From: Colimorpha sp045598945
GTDB lineage: Bacteria > Bacteroidota > Bacteroidia > Bacteroidales > P3
NCBI GenBank assembly: GCA_045598945.1
Contig: JAZRVD010000246.1
Coordinates: 1 to 20,896 of the forward strand
Length of the DNA: 20,896 nt
Direction: 5' to 3'
The position numbers and the translations under genes are program-made. Below the pieces are notes generated by a model, which ran no database searches, was not told where the DNA came from, and saw nothing but the letters and a program-made list of their open reading frames with translations. Positions 13,491-20,896 of this stretch are shown here, in pieces (the stretch's first letter is position 1; the number at the start of each line of letters is the position of its first letter).

Positions 13491-15488
13491 ATGAATACAA
13501 AATCGGTAATAGGTTTTATACTCATTTTTGGAATTTTTGTAGGCTATATTTGGTGGATTTCTCCGTCAAAAGAAGAGCAGGCTCGTATGCGTGCAGAGCG
13601 CGATTCGATAATTGCCGCATATAACGACTCGATACGTATAGCAGAGGCTTTGGCTGCCGAGAAACGTGTGGCGGACTCTCTGGCAGCGGAAGGCGACAGC
13701 ACGGCTATCGTGGAGCTGCAGATGAGACAGCGTGCCAATATGGGCGCCTTTAATCGTAGTGCCATGGGCGACAGCATCGCTATCAATATCGAGAACAGCC
13801 GCATGTCGGTAACGTTGTGCAATATAGGCGCGAGAGTCGATGGTGTGACGATTAATGATTACGCAACATACGATAGTCTCCCGTTGCAGCTTATCTCGTC
13901 GTCGCACGACAATATGAACCTTATCTTCGCCTCCAACGAAAGAAAGCTGATAGAGACCTGCAACCTGTATTTCACCCCGTATTATAATGGCGTGCCGATG
14001 AGCGATGGGCAGACTATAACGTTGGCTGACGACGACACTGTGGAGGTAAGTATGCGTGCCTACGTTGCTTCGCTCGACACCAATGAGGCGGAAGACAGTC
14101 AGACAGACAAGTATATAGAATATCTATACCGGTTTGCCGGCAACAGCTATGAGGTGGACTTTAACATTGCCTTTCACAATCTTGACGAGTATATAAAGGA
14201 CGACCCGCTGATGGATTTTGTGTGGAAGAACAGCATGAACCGTCAAGAAAAGGTCGACAAGGGTGCCAAGAACAGCCGCCGTTCAAATAAGGATATGGAG
14301 CGTATGAACAGCAGCATCTACTACAAGCCGGCTACCGACAAGGTCGATTATCTGAAACAGGGTCGCGACGACAGCAAGCAGGTGAAGACCTCGTTAGACT
14401 GGATAGCCTACAAGCAGCAGTTCTTCTGCGCCGTGTTGATGTCCGACACCGTGTTTGAAGGTGCCGACTTGCAAGTGAGCACCAATGCTTCTGAAGGTCG
14501 CTCCAACTATTTGTGCGACATGTCGAGTGCTGTGGGTGTGAGCTACAAGGGTGGCAACAGTGTGATACCTATGCACTTCTATTTTGGTCCCACCAAATAT
14601 CGCGAGTTGCGTGCCATGCACAAAGACTTCGAGCGCATGCTGCCGCTGGGCTGGGGCTTCTTCCTCACGCAGTGGATAAGCCGTTATGCTATAATCCCTG
14701 TATTCAACTTCCTTGAGAAATTTAACTGGAACTATGGCATCATAGTTATCATACTTACTGTCTTGTTGCGTCTTGTGCTTTTCCCGCTCACCTTCAAATC
14801 GTATCAGGGCAGTGCCATAATGCGTATCTTGAAGCCTGAGATGGACCTTTTGAACAAGAAGTATCCAAACCCAGAACAGGCCATGCAGAAGCAGCAGGAG
14901 ATGAGCAAGCTGCAAAAGAAAGCTGGCTATAGCCCGCTGGCCGGCTGTCTGCCAATGTTGATACAGCTGCCTATCATCTGGGCTATGTTCCGCTTCTATC
15001 CTGCATCTATTGAGCTACGCCAGAAAGGTTTCCTTTGGTGCGACGACCTTTCCACGTACGACTCTATATTGAACTTTGGCTTCAACATACCCCTTTATGG
15101 CGACCATGTCTCTCTCTTCTGCTTGTTGATGTTTGGCGTGCAGTTCTTCTACACATGGTACACCATGCGCCAGTCGGCAGGTCAGATGAATATGCCGGGT
15201 ATGAAGTTTATGATGTATTTCATGCCGTTTATGATGCTGTTCTTGTTCAACAGCCAGTCGGCGGCTCTCAACCTATATTATTTCTGTTCGTTGAGCATTA
15301 CGATGATACAGATGATACTCATCCGTAAGTTTACGAGCGAGAAGAAAGTTCGCGCACGCATGGCGGCGTATGACCTCAAGAACTCGTCAAAGCCACAGAA
15401 AAAGAGCAAGTTCCAACAACGTATGGAGGCTATGATGAAAGAGGCTCAGCGTCAGCAGGAGATGCAGCAGCGTCAGGGTCGCAGATAG
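13491..15488 (+). CDS. yidC: membrane protein insertase YidC (Oxa1 family)
   Basis: 665 residues, long-form YidC as in Bacteroidota. It inserts and folds inner-membrane proteins, alone or with SecYEG. TM1 is at about 6-24 (IGFILIFGIFVGYIWWI). A large periplasmic beta domain runs from about 30 to 385 and begins with a charged, Ala-rich helix (residues about 28-65). The 60KD_IMP core starts near LPLGWGFFLTQWI and continues with VLLRLVLFPLTFKS, where Arg427 occupies the place of the groove arginine (E. coli Arg366). SPLAGCLPMLIQLPI and the last TM segments follow. The tail is basic and Gln-rich (KKSKFQQRMEAMMKEAQ), as expected for ribosome contact. nhaD follows after 47 bases. CTP synthase (pyrG), a common neighbour of yidC in the group, is not beside it here. 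Confidence 0.95.
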   Translation: MNTKSVIGFILIFGIFVGYIWWISPSKEEQARMRAERDSIIAAYNDSIRIAEALAAEKRVADSLAAEGDSTAIVELQMRQRANMGAFNRSAMGDSIAINIENSRMSVTLCNIGARVDGVTINDYATYDSLPLQLISSSHDNMNLIFASNERKLIETCNLYFTPYYNGVPMSDGQTITLADDDTVEVSMRAYVASLDTNEAEDSQTDKYIEYLYRFAGNSYEVDFNIAFHNLDEYIKDDPLMDFVWKNSMNRQEKVDKGAKNSRRSNKDMERMNSSIYYKPATDKVDYLKQGRDDSKQVKTSLDWIAYKQQFFCAVLMSDTVFEGADLQVSTNASEGRSNYLCDMSSAVGVSYKGGNSVIPMHFYFGPTKYRELRAMHKDFERMLPLGWGFFLTQWISRYAIIPVFNFLEKFNWNYGIIVIILTVLLRLVLFPLTFKSYQGSAIMRILKPEMDLLNKKYPNPEQAMQKQQEMSKLQKKAGYSPLAGCLPMLIQLPIIWAMFRFYPASIELRQKGFLWCDDLSTYDSILNFGFNIPLYGDHVSLFCLLMFGVQFFYTWYTMRQSAGQMNMPGMKFMMYFMPFMMLFLFNSQSAALNLYYFCSLSITMIQMILIRKFTSEKKVRARMAAYDLKNSSKPQKKSKFQQRMEAMMKEAQRQQEMQQRQGRR

Positions 15489-15535
15489 GACTAGAAAACA
15501 TTTTAATTTCTCAATAATAACAAAACAATAATAGT

Positions 15536-16888
15536 ATGTTAGTTGCAATTATCGTTACTTTCGTAATCGGATATGCATGTATTGCGCTTGAAGGTCCGTT
15601 GAAGGTAAACAAGACTGCCACAGCACTGTTGCTTGGTGTGATTGTGTGGACGTTGTATGCTTTTGCTCATGCCCAGTTTGAGGGCTTGTTGCCAGAGGGT
15701 GTAGACTGGAGTTCCGAGTTGACGCACCATTTGGGTTCTACGGCGGAGATCGTATTCTTCCTTCTTGGAGCAATGACTATTGTAACTCTGATTGACGAGT
15801 ATCAAGGTTTTCGCGTCATCACCGACCTTATCAAGACACGCAGCAAAAAGAAACTGCTCTGGATACTGAGTATTATCACTTTCTTCCTCTCGGCGGTGCT
15901 CGACAATATGACTACTGCTATTGTTATGTGTGCTTTGCTCCGCAAGGTTATCAAAGATCAGAAAGAGCGCTGGCTTTTTGCCGGTATGATTGTCCTTGCT
16001 GCTAACGCTGGCGGTGCATGGAGCCCTATCGGCGACGTTACCACTATTATGCTTTGGATAGGCGGCCAGGTTACTACGGTAAATATTATGGTGAAGACTT
16101 TCCTTGCTTCGTTTGTCTGCATGATAGTGCCTGTCGCTATTCTTGGCACCACGTTGAAAGGCGAGCTGGGCGAAGAAGGCAGCATGTCGGGTGGTATAAA
16201 GATGGAGCGCAAATACCAAAACCTTATCTTTTATATTGGTATAGGCTGCCTCGTATTTGTCCCTATCTTTAAGACTATCACGCATCTTCCTCCCTATCTT
16301 GGCATGCTCTTCGGACTTTCGTTGCTATGGGTTATAACAGAGATTATCAGCCGCAAGTATTCCAAAGAGGATATGAAGCTTCCTACAGCTATGGACACGC
16401 TGGCACATATCGACACTCCAAGTATTCTATTCTTCTTGGGTATATTGATGGCTGTGGCATGTCTTGAGACGTGTGGCGCTTTGGGCATGCTCTCTATGGG
16501 ATTGAACGATACATTCCTTGCCAATGGCAATGAGAGCGGCTTCTTTATCATCGACCTGTTGATAGGCGTGTTGTCGTCGATTATCGACAATGTGCCGTTG
16601 GTGGCTGCTACCATGGGCATGTATCCACTTGGCGACGGCGCCATGTTTGCTGTAAATCATCCATTCTGGGAGTTCTTGGCATACTGTGCCGGCACGGGTG
16701 GAAGCCTTCTTATCATTGGCTCTGCTGCCGGTGTCGCCGTTATGGGTATGGAAAAGATAGACTTTATATGGTATCTCAAGAAAATCTCCTGGCTTGCTTT
16801 GGTAGGTTATCTTGCCGGTGCGATAGTCTTTATCTTGATGGACGTTACTCTTTTTGAAAAGGTAGAATGGCTACGAAACTTGGCTTAA
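15536..16888 (+). CDS. nhaD: NhaD-family Na+/H+ antiporter
   Basis: 450 residues with about twelve hydrophobic segments: an inner-membrane exchanger that expels Na+ (or Li+) in return for protons. Family motifs are LDNMTTAIVM starting at 122 and NAGGAWSPIGDVTTIMLW starting at 157, which carry the conserved Asp and Thr residues of the ion transporter superfamily. Later segments include GVLSSIIDNVPLVAATMGMY and CAGTGGSLLIIGSAAG, the second half of the inverted repeat fold. It follows yidC by 47 bases, and the next gene begins inside its last 22 bases in another frame, so the two are translationally linked. No dedicated promoter is seen in the short upstream gap. Confidence 0.92.
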   Translation: MLVAIIVTFVIGYACIALEGPLKVNKTATALLLGVIVWTLYAFAHAQFEGLLPEGVDWSSELTHHLGSTAEIVFFLLGAMTIVTLIDEYQGFRVITDLIKTRSKKKLLWILSIITFFLSAVLDNMTTAIVMCALLRKVIKDQKERWLFAGMIVLAANAGGAWSPIGDVTTIMLWIGGQVTTVNIMVKTFLASFVCMIVPVAILGTTLKGELGEEGSMSGGIKMERKYQNLIFYIGIGCLVFVPIFKTITHLPPYLGMLFGLSLLWVITEIISRKYSKEDMKLPTAMDTLAHIDTPSILFFLGILMAVACLETCGALGMLSMGLNDTFLANGNESGFFIIDLLIGVLSSIIDNVPLVAATMGMYPLGDGAMFAVNHPFWEFLAYCAGTGGSLLIIGSAAGVAVMGMEKIDFIWYLKKISWLALVGYLAGAIVFILMDVTLFEKVEWLRNLA

Positions 16889-18183
16889 AACTTAAACAAT
16901 GGGGAAAACGTTCGTGGAAACGTAAAATCTACGACGTTTTCCTCTATGCTTTTGCACTTGCTGGCGCCGCCATATTGGGTGCATGGGCTATATTCCAGTT
17001 GGGGCTTACCAACAACAAGGGTGGGGTAGATGAAAACTACCGTTATCTGCTCTCGGTGGAAGAGATGCAAGGTATAGACACCATAAAGATGTCGGCGTCG
17101 CAGCTTAACAAGAAATGGGCTGAGCAGTATGTCCGTATGGCTGTGTTCAGCAGGTATTATCCCGAAAATGCACGTCTTATACTGGAGGGCGCCATGAAGA
17201 GCGACAACCCTATGCTTGTGGAACGTATGGTGGCTGCCGCTGAGTTGTATGTAGACAACAATGATGACTATGTTGAGCAGATGCAGACGATGCTGCGTCA
17301 TCTGCAAAAGGTTGAACAGCACGACAACGGTAACCTCATACCTTGGATGAATACTGTTGAATGGGGAGTGCTGAAAGAGGCTATTGTCAAAGACAGCGCG
17401 CTGATAAATGAGGCTGGCAGACTTTGCGATGTGGAGCCGCGTCTTATTGCCGGCTGCCTCATTGGCGAGCAGATACGCCTGTTCAACTCCAAGCGCGAGA
17501 TGTACAAGAAATATCTCGGTCCCGTCAAGACGTTGAGCGTGCAGTCGCAGTTCTCATACGGCGTCAACGGCATCAAGGAGTTTACGGCTATAGCTGTAGA
17601 AGACAATCTCAAGGACAAGGCTTCGCCATACTATATGGGCGAACGTTATGAGCATCTGCTGGACTATCCGCCAGAGGCTGACAAGACGATGGAACGTTAC
17701 AAACGTCTCGTGGACTATCGCAACCACCTATATTCGTATCTCTACACTGGGTGTATTCTTCGTCAGACAATGCTACAGTGGCGTCGTGCCGGATATGATA
17801 TCAGCAATCGTCCCGACATCCTCTTTACCCTTTTCAATGTGGGCTTCTCTCAGTCAGAGCCAAAAGCCAACCCGGTGTGCGGCGGCAGCCATATCACTGT
17901 CAACGACAGGGTGTATACCTTTGGCGCTATTGGCTTCGACTTCTATTATAGCGGCGAGCTTGCCAACGCCTTCCCCTATTGGAAGACGCGTTTTCCAGAC
18001 CCTGCAAAGAATAGCTTGACGACAGATGAGATAGTGGGCATACAAGAAAACATGAGCGATTGCAACCGTCCGGAGAAGGGTTTAGAGTACAAGCAGCAGC
18101 CTGCTGCTTTTGATGGCTATGAGATTGAGTTTGCCCCAAGGTCGTCTGACGAGTTTTTCATGTACGACGACGATTCTTTTTAA
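16867..18183 (+). CDS. membrane-anchored protein with lysozyme-fold/DUF1402-like features
   Basis: 438 residues. A basic N-terminus (1-20) and one TM segment (about 24-46) suggest a periplasmic protein anchored by its N-terminus. The region from about 183 to 370 resembles DUF1402 and lytic-transglycosylase-like proteins: CDVEPRLIAGCLIGEQIRLF (187-206) with Glu201 as candidate catalytic acid, then SYGVNGIKE at 230-238, a helical stretch YSYLYTGCILRQTMLQW, and DILFTLFNVGFSQSEPKANP (317-336) followed by CGG. This order (Glu helix, S-G-IKE, TLYN-like turn with NP--GG) is why I propose peptidoglycan cleavage, but that is inference and the match is from memory. The ATG at 16867 lies within nhaD, giving a 22-base overlap. 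Wzz- and WaaL-like genes follow, consistent with an envelope role. The C-terminus is acidic. Confidence 0.6.
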   Translation: MATKLGLKLKQWGKRSWKRKIYDVFLYAFALAGAAILGAWAIFQLGLTNNKGGVDENYRYLLSVEEMQGIDTIKMSASQLNKKWAEQYVRMAVFSRYYPENARLILEGAMKSDNPMLVERMVAAAELYVDNNDDYVEQMQTMLRHLQKVEQHDNGNLIPWMNTVEWGVLKEAIVKDSALINEAGRLCDVEPRLIAGCLIGEQIRLFNSKREMYKKYLGPVKTLSVQSQFSYGVNGIKEFTAIAVEDNLKDKASPYYMGERYEHLLDYPPEADKTMERYKRLVDYRNHLYSYLYTGCILRQTMLQWRRAGYDISNRPDILFTLFNVGFSQSEPKANPVCGGSHITVNDRVYTFGAIGFDFYYSGELANAFPYWKTRFPDPAKNSLTTDEIVGIQENMSDCNRPEKGLEYKQQPAAFDGYEIEFAPRSSDEFFMYDDDSF

Positions 18184-18223
18184 TATGAATAATTGTTTAT
18201 CTATGGCGTGCTACCGACATGGA

Positions 18224-18231
18224 TATCTTTG
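18224..18231 (+). promoter_or_regulatory. candidate -7 element (TATCTTTG) before the Wzz-like gene
   Basis: This is an exact match to TAnnTTTG, but only 16 bases before the ATG at 18248, which would give a nearly leaderless mRNA. It may be fortuitous; the 64-base gap would also fit readthrough from nhaD. Confidence 0.25.
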
Positions 18232-18247
18232 TTAAAACATACAATAT

Positions 18248-19114
18248 ATGGCAGACAAGGCTTTTGGTAACGATTACGACACCTCTCAGTCGTTGGCTTT
18301 TTTTAAGCGCTGGTACAAGTTGTTGATAGCGGTCTTTTTGATAGCCGCTATTGTCTCGACAGGCATCTCTTTCTTGGTCAAGCCAAGATACAAGTCTACA
18401 GCAGTTATTTTCCCTACCAATTCCAACCGTATCTCTAAAGCTATAATGGATTATCATTATAGTTTAGACTTTATGGACTATGGTATAGAGCGCGACTGCG
18501 AATATGCTATACAGATTCTTTCGTCGCAGTCCATGCGTCATGCCGTGTGCAGCCGTTTCAATCTTGCAGAGCATTATGGCATACCTGCTGACGACCCGCA
18601 CCTCCTTTATAAGGTAGACAAGTACTATCGAGGATATGTTACTGTCAAGCGTACCGACTATCTCGGTGTGGAGGTCTCGGTGCTTGATGTAGACCCGCAG
18701 TGGGCGGCGGATATAGCCAACTATATTGCCTCGTATTACGATACGTTGTGCCATGAGATACATCTGGCTCGCGCCGCCGACGCATCGGCGGTTATGCAAG
18801 AGGTGTGCGACGAGCTTCGCACCAGCCTCTACGCTGTAGAGGATTCTGCAAATGGCAACAAGCACAAGATGGCAAACAACATGCTTATGGAAGCCAAGTC
18901 CAACCAGCTTGCCGATATAGAGGTGCGCGCGGCACAGACAAAGGTAGACATGCAGAGCTCCGTGTCGTACAAGTTTTGGTTAGACAAAGCAACGCCTGCC
19001 GACAAAAAGGCTTACCCCAAGCGTGCTGTCATAGTGCTGTTAGGTGCTTTTGGGTCGTTGATAATGTGCATCTTTGTCTTGCTGCTTTTCAACAGACGCA
19101 AACCTACGGAATAG
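18248..19114 (+). CDS. Wzz/chain-length-determinant-like polysaccharide co-polymerase
   Basis: 288 residues with the Wzz plan: TM1 at about 24-44, then KPRYKSTAVIFPT (45-57) leading into a periplasmic alpha/beta domain, a helical, partly coiled-coil stretch near 175-240, and TM2 at about 261-282 followed by a short basic tail (NRRKPTE). Wzz proteins set the length of O-antigen or capsule polymers made by Wzy. It has no kinase domain, so it is not the BY-kinase fusion common in capsule loci. The second TM segment lacks the usual clear PxxP signature next to it (only a single Pro in YPKRA). The O-antigen-ligase-family gene begins seven bases after its stop, so the two form a pair. It is shorter than most enteric Wzz proteins but within range. 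Confidence 0.75.
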   Translation: MADKAFGNDYDTSQSLAFFKRWYKLLIAVFLIAAIVSTGISFLVKPRYKSTAVIFPTNSNRISKAIMDYHYSLDFMDYGIERDCEYAIQILSSQSMRHAVCSRFNLAEHYGIPADDPHLLYKVDKYYRGYVTVKRTDYLGVEVSVLDVDPQWAADIANYIASYYDTLCHEIHLARAADASAVMQEVCDELRTSLYAVEDSANGNKHKMANNMLMEAKSNQLADIEVRAAQTKVDMQSSVSYKFWLDKATPADKKAYPKRAVIVLLGAFGSLIMCIFVLLLFNRRKPTE

Positions 19115-19121
19115 TCCTGGC

Positions 19122-20561
19122 ATGTCCCTGTTCTCGTCATTCAACAAAAAGCGCAACATTGTTCTGCCTATTTTGCTAACGGTGGCTTTCCTTTTGGTGA
19201 ACTCATTTTGTTTGGCAAAAGACTGGTATTATATCTCGTTGATACCGCTTGCTGCTCTTGTGCTGTTGCTTTTTGTCCTTCGTCTTGAGACAGGGCTGCT
19301 CTGTATTGCTCTGATGACGCCATTGGCTATCAACGTCTCATTCTTTGAGACCATGGAGCTGTCGCTGCCTGTCGAGCCGATGATGATATTGTTTACTTTC
19401 TTCTTCCTTTTTCGTGTGTTGCTCTCGCGTGGCTACGACAAGGCTCTGCTGAGTCATCCAGTCTCCATCATAATATTTGTTATGATGATATGGATGTTCA
19501 TCTCGTCGTGTTTCTCGCAGGTGCCTTTGGCATCGTTCAAGTATATGGCGGCAAGGCTGTGGTTTTTGATACCGTTCTTTTTTGCCGCCGCCCAGATGTT
19601 CAAGGATTTTGACCGTATCAGGCAGTTCTATTGGTGCTACGCTATAGGGCTTATGGTTGTGGTGGTGATATCGACAGTTAAGACGGTGGGCAATTTCTCC
19701 GACCTCCAGACCCTGCATAGGGTGATGTGTCCTTTCTACAACGACCATACGGCATACGGCTGCGTCATTGCTTTGATGTTGCCTGCGACATACTATTTTT
19801 TGTTTAGCAAAAGTACGCGCGGCTTTATGCGTGTGCTGTATCTGCTGATGTTTGCCTTGTTGGCGACAGGTCTCTTCTTCTCGTATTGCCGTGCTGCCTG
19901 GCTGAGCGTCATTGCGGCTGTTGGCATGTTTGTGTTGATACGTATGGGTGTCAAGTTGAAATGGATGGCTTGTGTCGCCGCCGTCGCCATAGGTCTGTTT
20001 TTCACTTTCCAAGGCGACCTGCTATACAAGATGGGTAAAAATCATCAGGACTCTTCATACGACCTTGCCGACCAGGTGAAGTCTATCTCCAACATATCCA
20101 CCGATGCCAGCAATCTTGAACGCTTGAACAGGTGGGCTGCCGCTTTTCGCTTGTGGAACGAGCATCCCGTTGTTGGCATAGGACCGGGAGCGTATCAGTT
20201 TGTATATGCCAGCTATCAGCGCAGCTATCAGTTGAGTACTATCAGTACCAATGCAGGCGACAATGGCAATGCCCATAGTGAGTATATCGGTCCTTTGACC
20301 GAGCAGGGTGTCGTGGGTGTAGCTATTGTGGTGGTGCTCTTTGTTGTGGTCTTTGCTACTGGCGTTAGGGTCTACCGCACTGCAAAAGACCGCATGGTGG
20401 CTAATATGTCGTTGGCTTTTACGTTAAGCCTGCTGACATATTATGTACACGGTTTCTTCAACAACTTTTTAGATACCGACAAGCTGTCGGTGCCTTTCTG
20501 GGCGTTTACTGCCGTAATCGTTGCTCTCGACGTGTATGCCGAGAAGCGAGAGGAAAAATAG
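19122..20561 (+). CDS. O-antigen ligase / Wzy-type polymerase family membrane protein
   Basis: 479 residues from ATG at 19122. The open frame extends to a TTG at 19074 inside the Wzz-like gene, but the ATG seven bases after that gene's stop is the better start. It has about ten to twelve hydrophobic segments and the Wzy_C pattern: a large periplasmic loop with RLNRWAAAFRLWNEHPVVGIGPGAYQ, then HSEYIGPLTEQGVVG containing the conserved His. Members either ligate O-antigen or other glycans to lipid A core or protein, or polymerise repeat units; sequence alone does not separate the two. Pairing with a Wzz-like protein slightly favours polymerase. No glycosyltransferases are in view, so this is not a classical O-antigen locus within the window. 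Confidence 0.85.
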   Translation: MSLFSSFNKKRNIVLPILLTVAFLLVNSFCLAKDWYYISLIPLAALVLLLFVLRLETGLLCIALMTPLAINVSFFETMELSLPVEPMMILFTFFFLFRVLLSRGYDKALLSHPVSIIIFVMMIWMFISSCFSQVPLASFKYMAARLWFLIPFFFAAAQMFKDFDRIRQFYWCYAIGLMVVVVISTVKTVGNFSDLQTLHRVMCPFYNDHTAYGCVIALMLPATYYFLFSKSTRGFMRVLYLLMFALLATGLFFSYCRAAWLSVIAAVGMFVLIRMGVKLKWMACVAAVAIGLFFTFQGDLLYKMGKNHQDSSYDLADQVKSISNISTDASNLERLNRWAAAFRLWNEHPVVGIGPGAYQFVYASYQRSYQLSTISTNAGDNGNAHSEYIGPLTEQGVVGVAIVVVLFVVVFATGVRVYRTAKDRMVANMSLAFTLSLLTYYVHGFFNNFLDTDKLSVPFWAFTAVIVALDVYAEKREEK

Positions 20562-20896
20562 ATTTTTGTGAGATCTGCCTAAGTTCTACTCTTAAATGCA
20601 ACTTTACTGAAAGGGCGGTACAGATAAGTAGTATGATTGTTAAATAGGTTAGAAGTCTCCAGAATTGAATATTCTCCTTTTGTTTTTTCGTAAAATGCTT
20701 GTTTTTGCCTTTGGCTGAACGTGAATTATCGCGAATGTAACATGATTTTTCGCCCCGCAGGGGCAAAAGTCTTCAGCCCAGGGCGGCGCCCTGGGTATTA
20801 TCGCCCGTCAATCCTCGCCCTGTAAGGGCAAAAGCACTATCCACACTTTGTGATTTATCGGATTAAACATGTCGGCTGTTTATTGCACTATCATCT
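20562..20896. other. gene-free right end of the window
   Basis: 335 bases past the ligase-family gene. Bases 20562-20745 are AT-rich with no convincing ORF and no clear terminator. The G/C-rich hairpin cluster at 20750-20834 is listed separately. The last 60 bases show nothing I can name. Confidence 0.6.
20750..20834. repeat. REP-like paired hairpins flanking a larger hairpin
   Basis: Two 20-base direct copies, 20750-20769 and 20815-20834, each form a 5-bp hairpin followed by aaaag: gcccc-gca-ggggc and gccct-gta-agggc. The changed stem position is compensated (C-G to T-A). Between them lies a perfect 8-bp stem, cccagggc (20777-20784) with gccctggg (20788-20795). The layout resembles REP/BIME elements mobilised by Y1 transposases (RAYTs), or an intergenic repeat family of the genome. 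Confidence 0.7.

Noticed and set aside
20506..20766. 86-codon minus-strand ORF with one hydrophobic segment
   Set aside because: It starts inside a REP-like hairpin and overlaps the end of the ligase-family gene; the rest is low-complexity and basic. A small membrane protein is possible but not supported.

Overview
The window looks like a chromosomal segment of a Bacteroidota bacterium, most likely Bacteroidales. The evidence is the gene families (NhaD, the long YidC, CstA of about 510 residues, the purH-mreB pair), AT-rich spacers without strong Shine-Dalgarno sites, and several copies of the Bacteroidota -7 promoter consensus TAnnTTTG upstream of genes. I cannot name a genus.

Left end, bases 1-4138, all minus strand: an accessory, defence-type operon. 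It reads hsdM (type I DNA methyltransferase subunit), a YhcG/DUF1016 PD-(D/E)XK nuclease, a 35-codon ORF that duplicates the tail of HsdM, and an AlbA/Schlafen-type ATP-binding protein whose 3' end lies off the window and whose C-terminus carries a 12-bp tandem repeat (EQEN x7). No hsdS or hsdR is in view; if the system is complete they should lie beyond base 1. The HsdM-tail duplication puts the nuclease gene between direct repeats, like a removable cassette.

Bases 4285-8165, minus strand: an operon of a beta-CASP metallo-beta-lactamase RNase-like protein, the transporter CstA and a secreted YD-repeat protein, ended by a strong hairpin terminator. Bases 8166-8436 are a divergent promoter region.

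Bases 8437-12175, plus strand: 6-phosphofructokinase, PurH and MreB, ended by a hairpin that also serves the convergent genes. MreB is not followed by the mreCD/pbp2/rodA genes expected in this order. Bases 12258-13132, minus strand: YqaA (DedA-like), a DUF4160 protein and an unannotated 52-codon ORF that overlaps it by GTGA.

Bases 13491-20561, plus strand: an envelope-oriented run of YidC insertase, NhaD Na+/H+ antiporter, a membrane-anchored protein resembling lysozyme-fold/DUF1402 proteins, a Wzz-like chain-length regulator and an O-antigen-ligase-family protein. The right end holds REP-like paired hairpins (20750-20834) with a compensatory base change. No rRNA, tRNA, CRISPR array or insertion sequence was seen.
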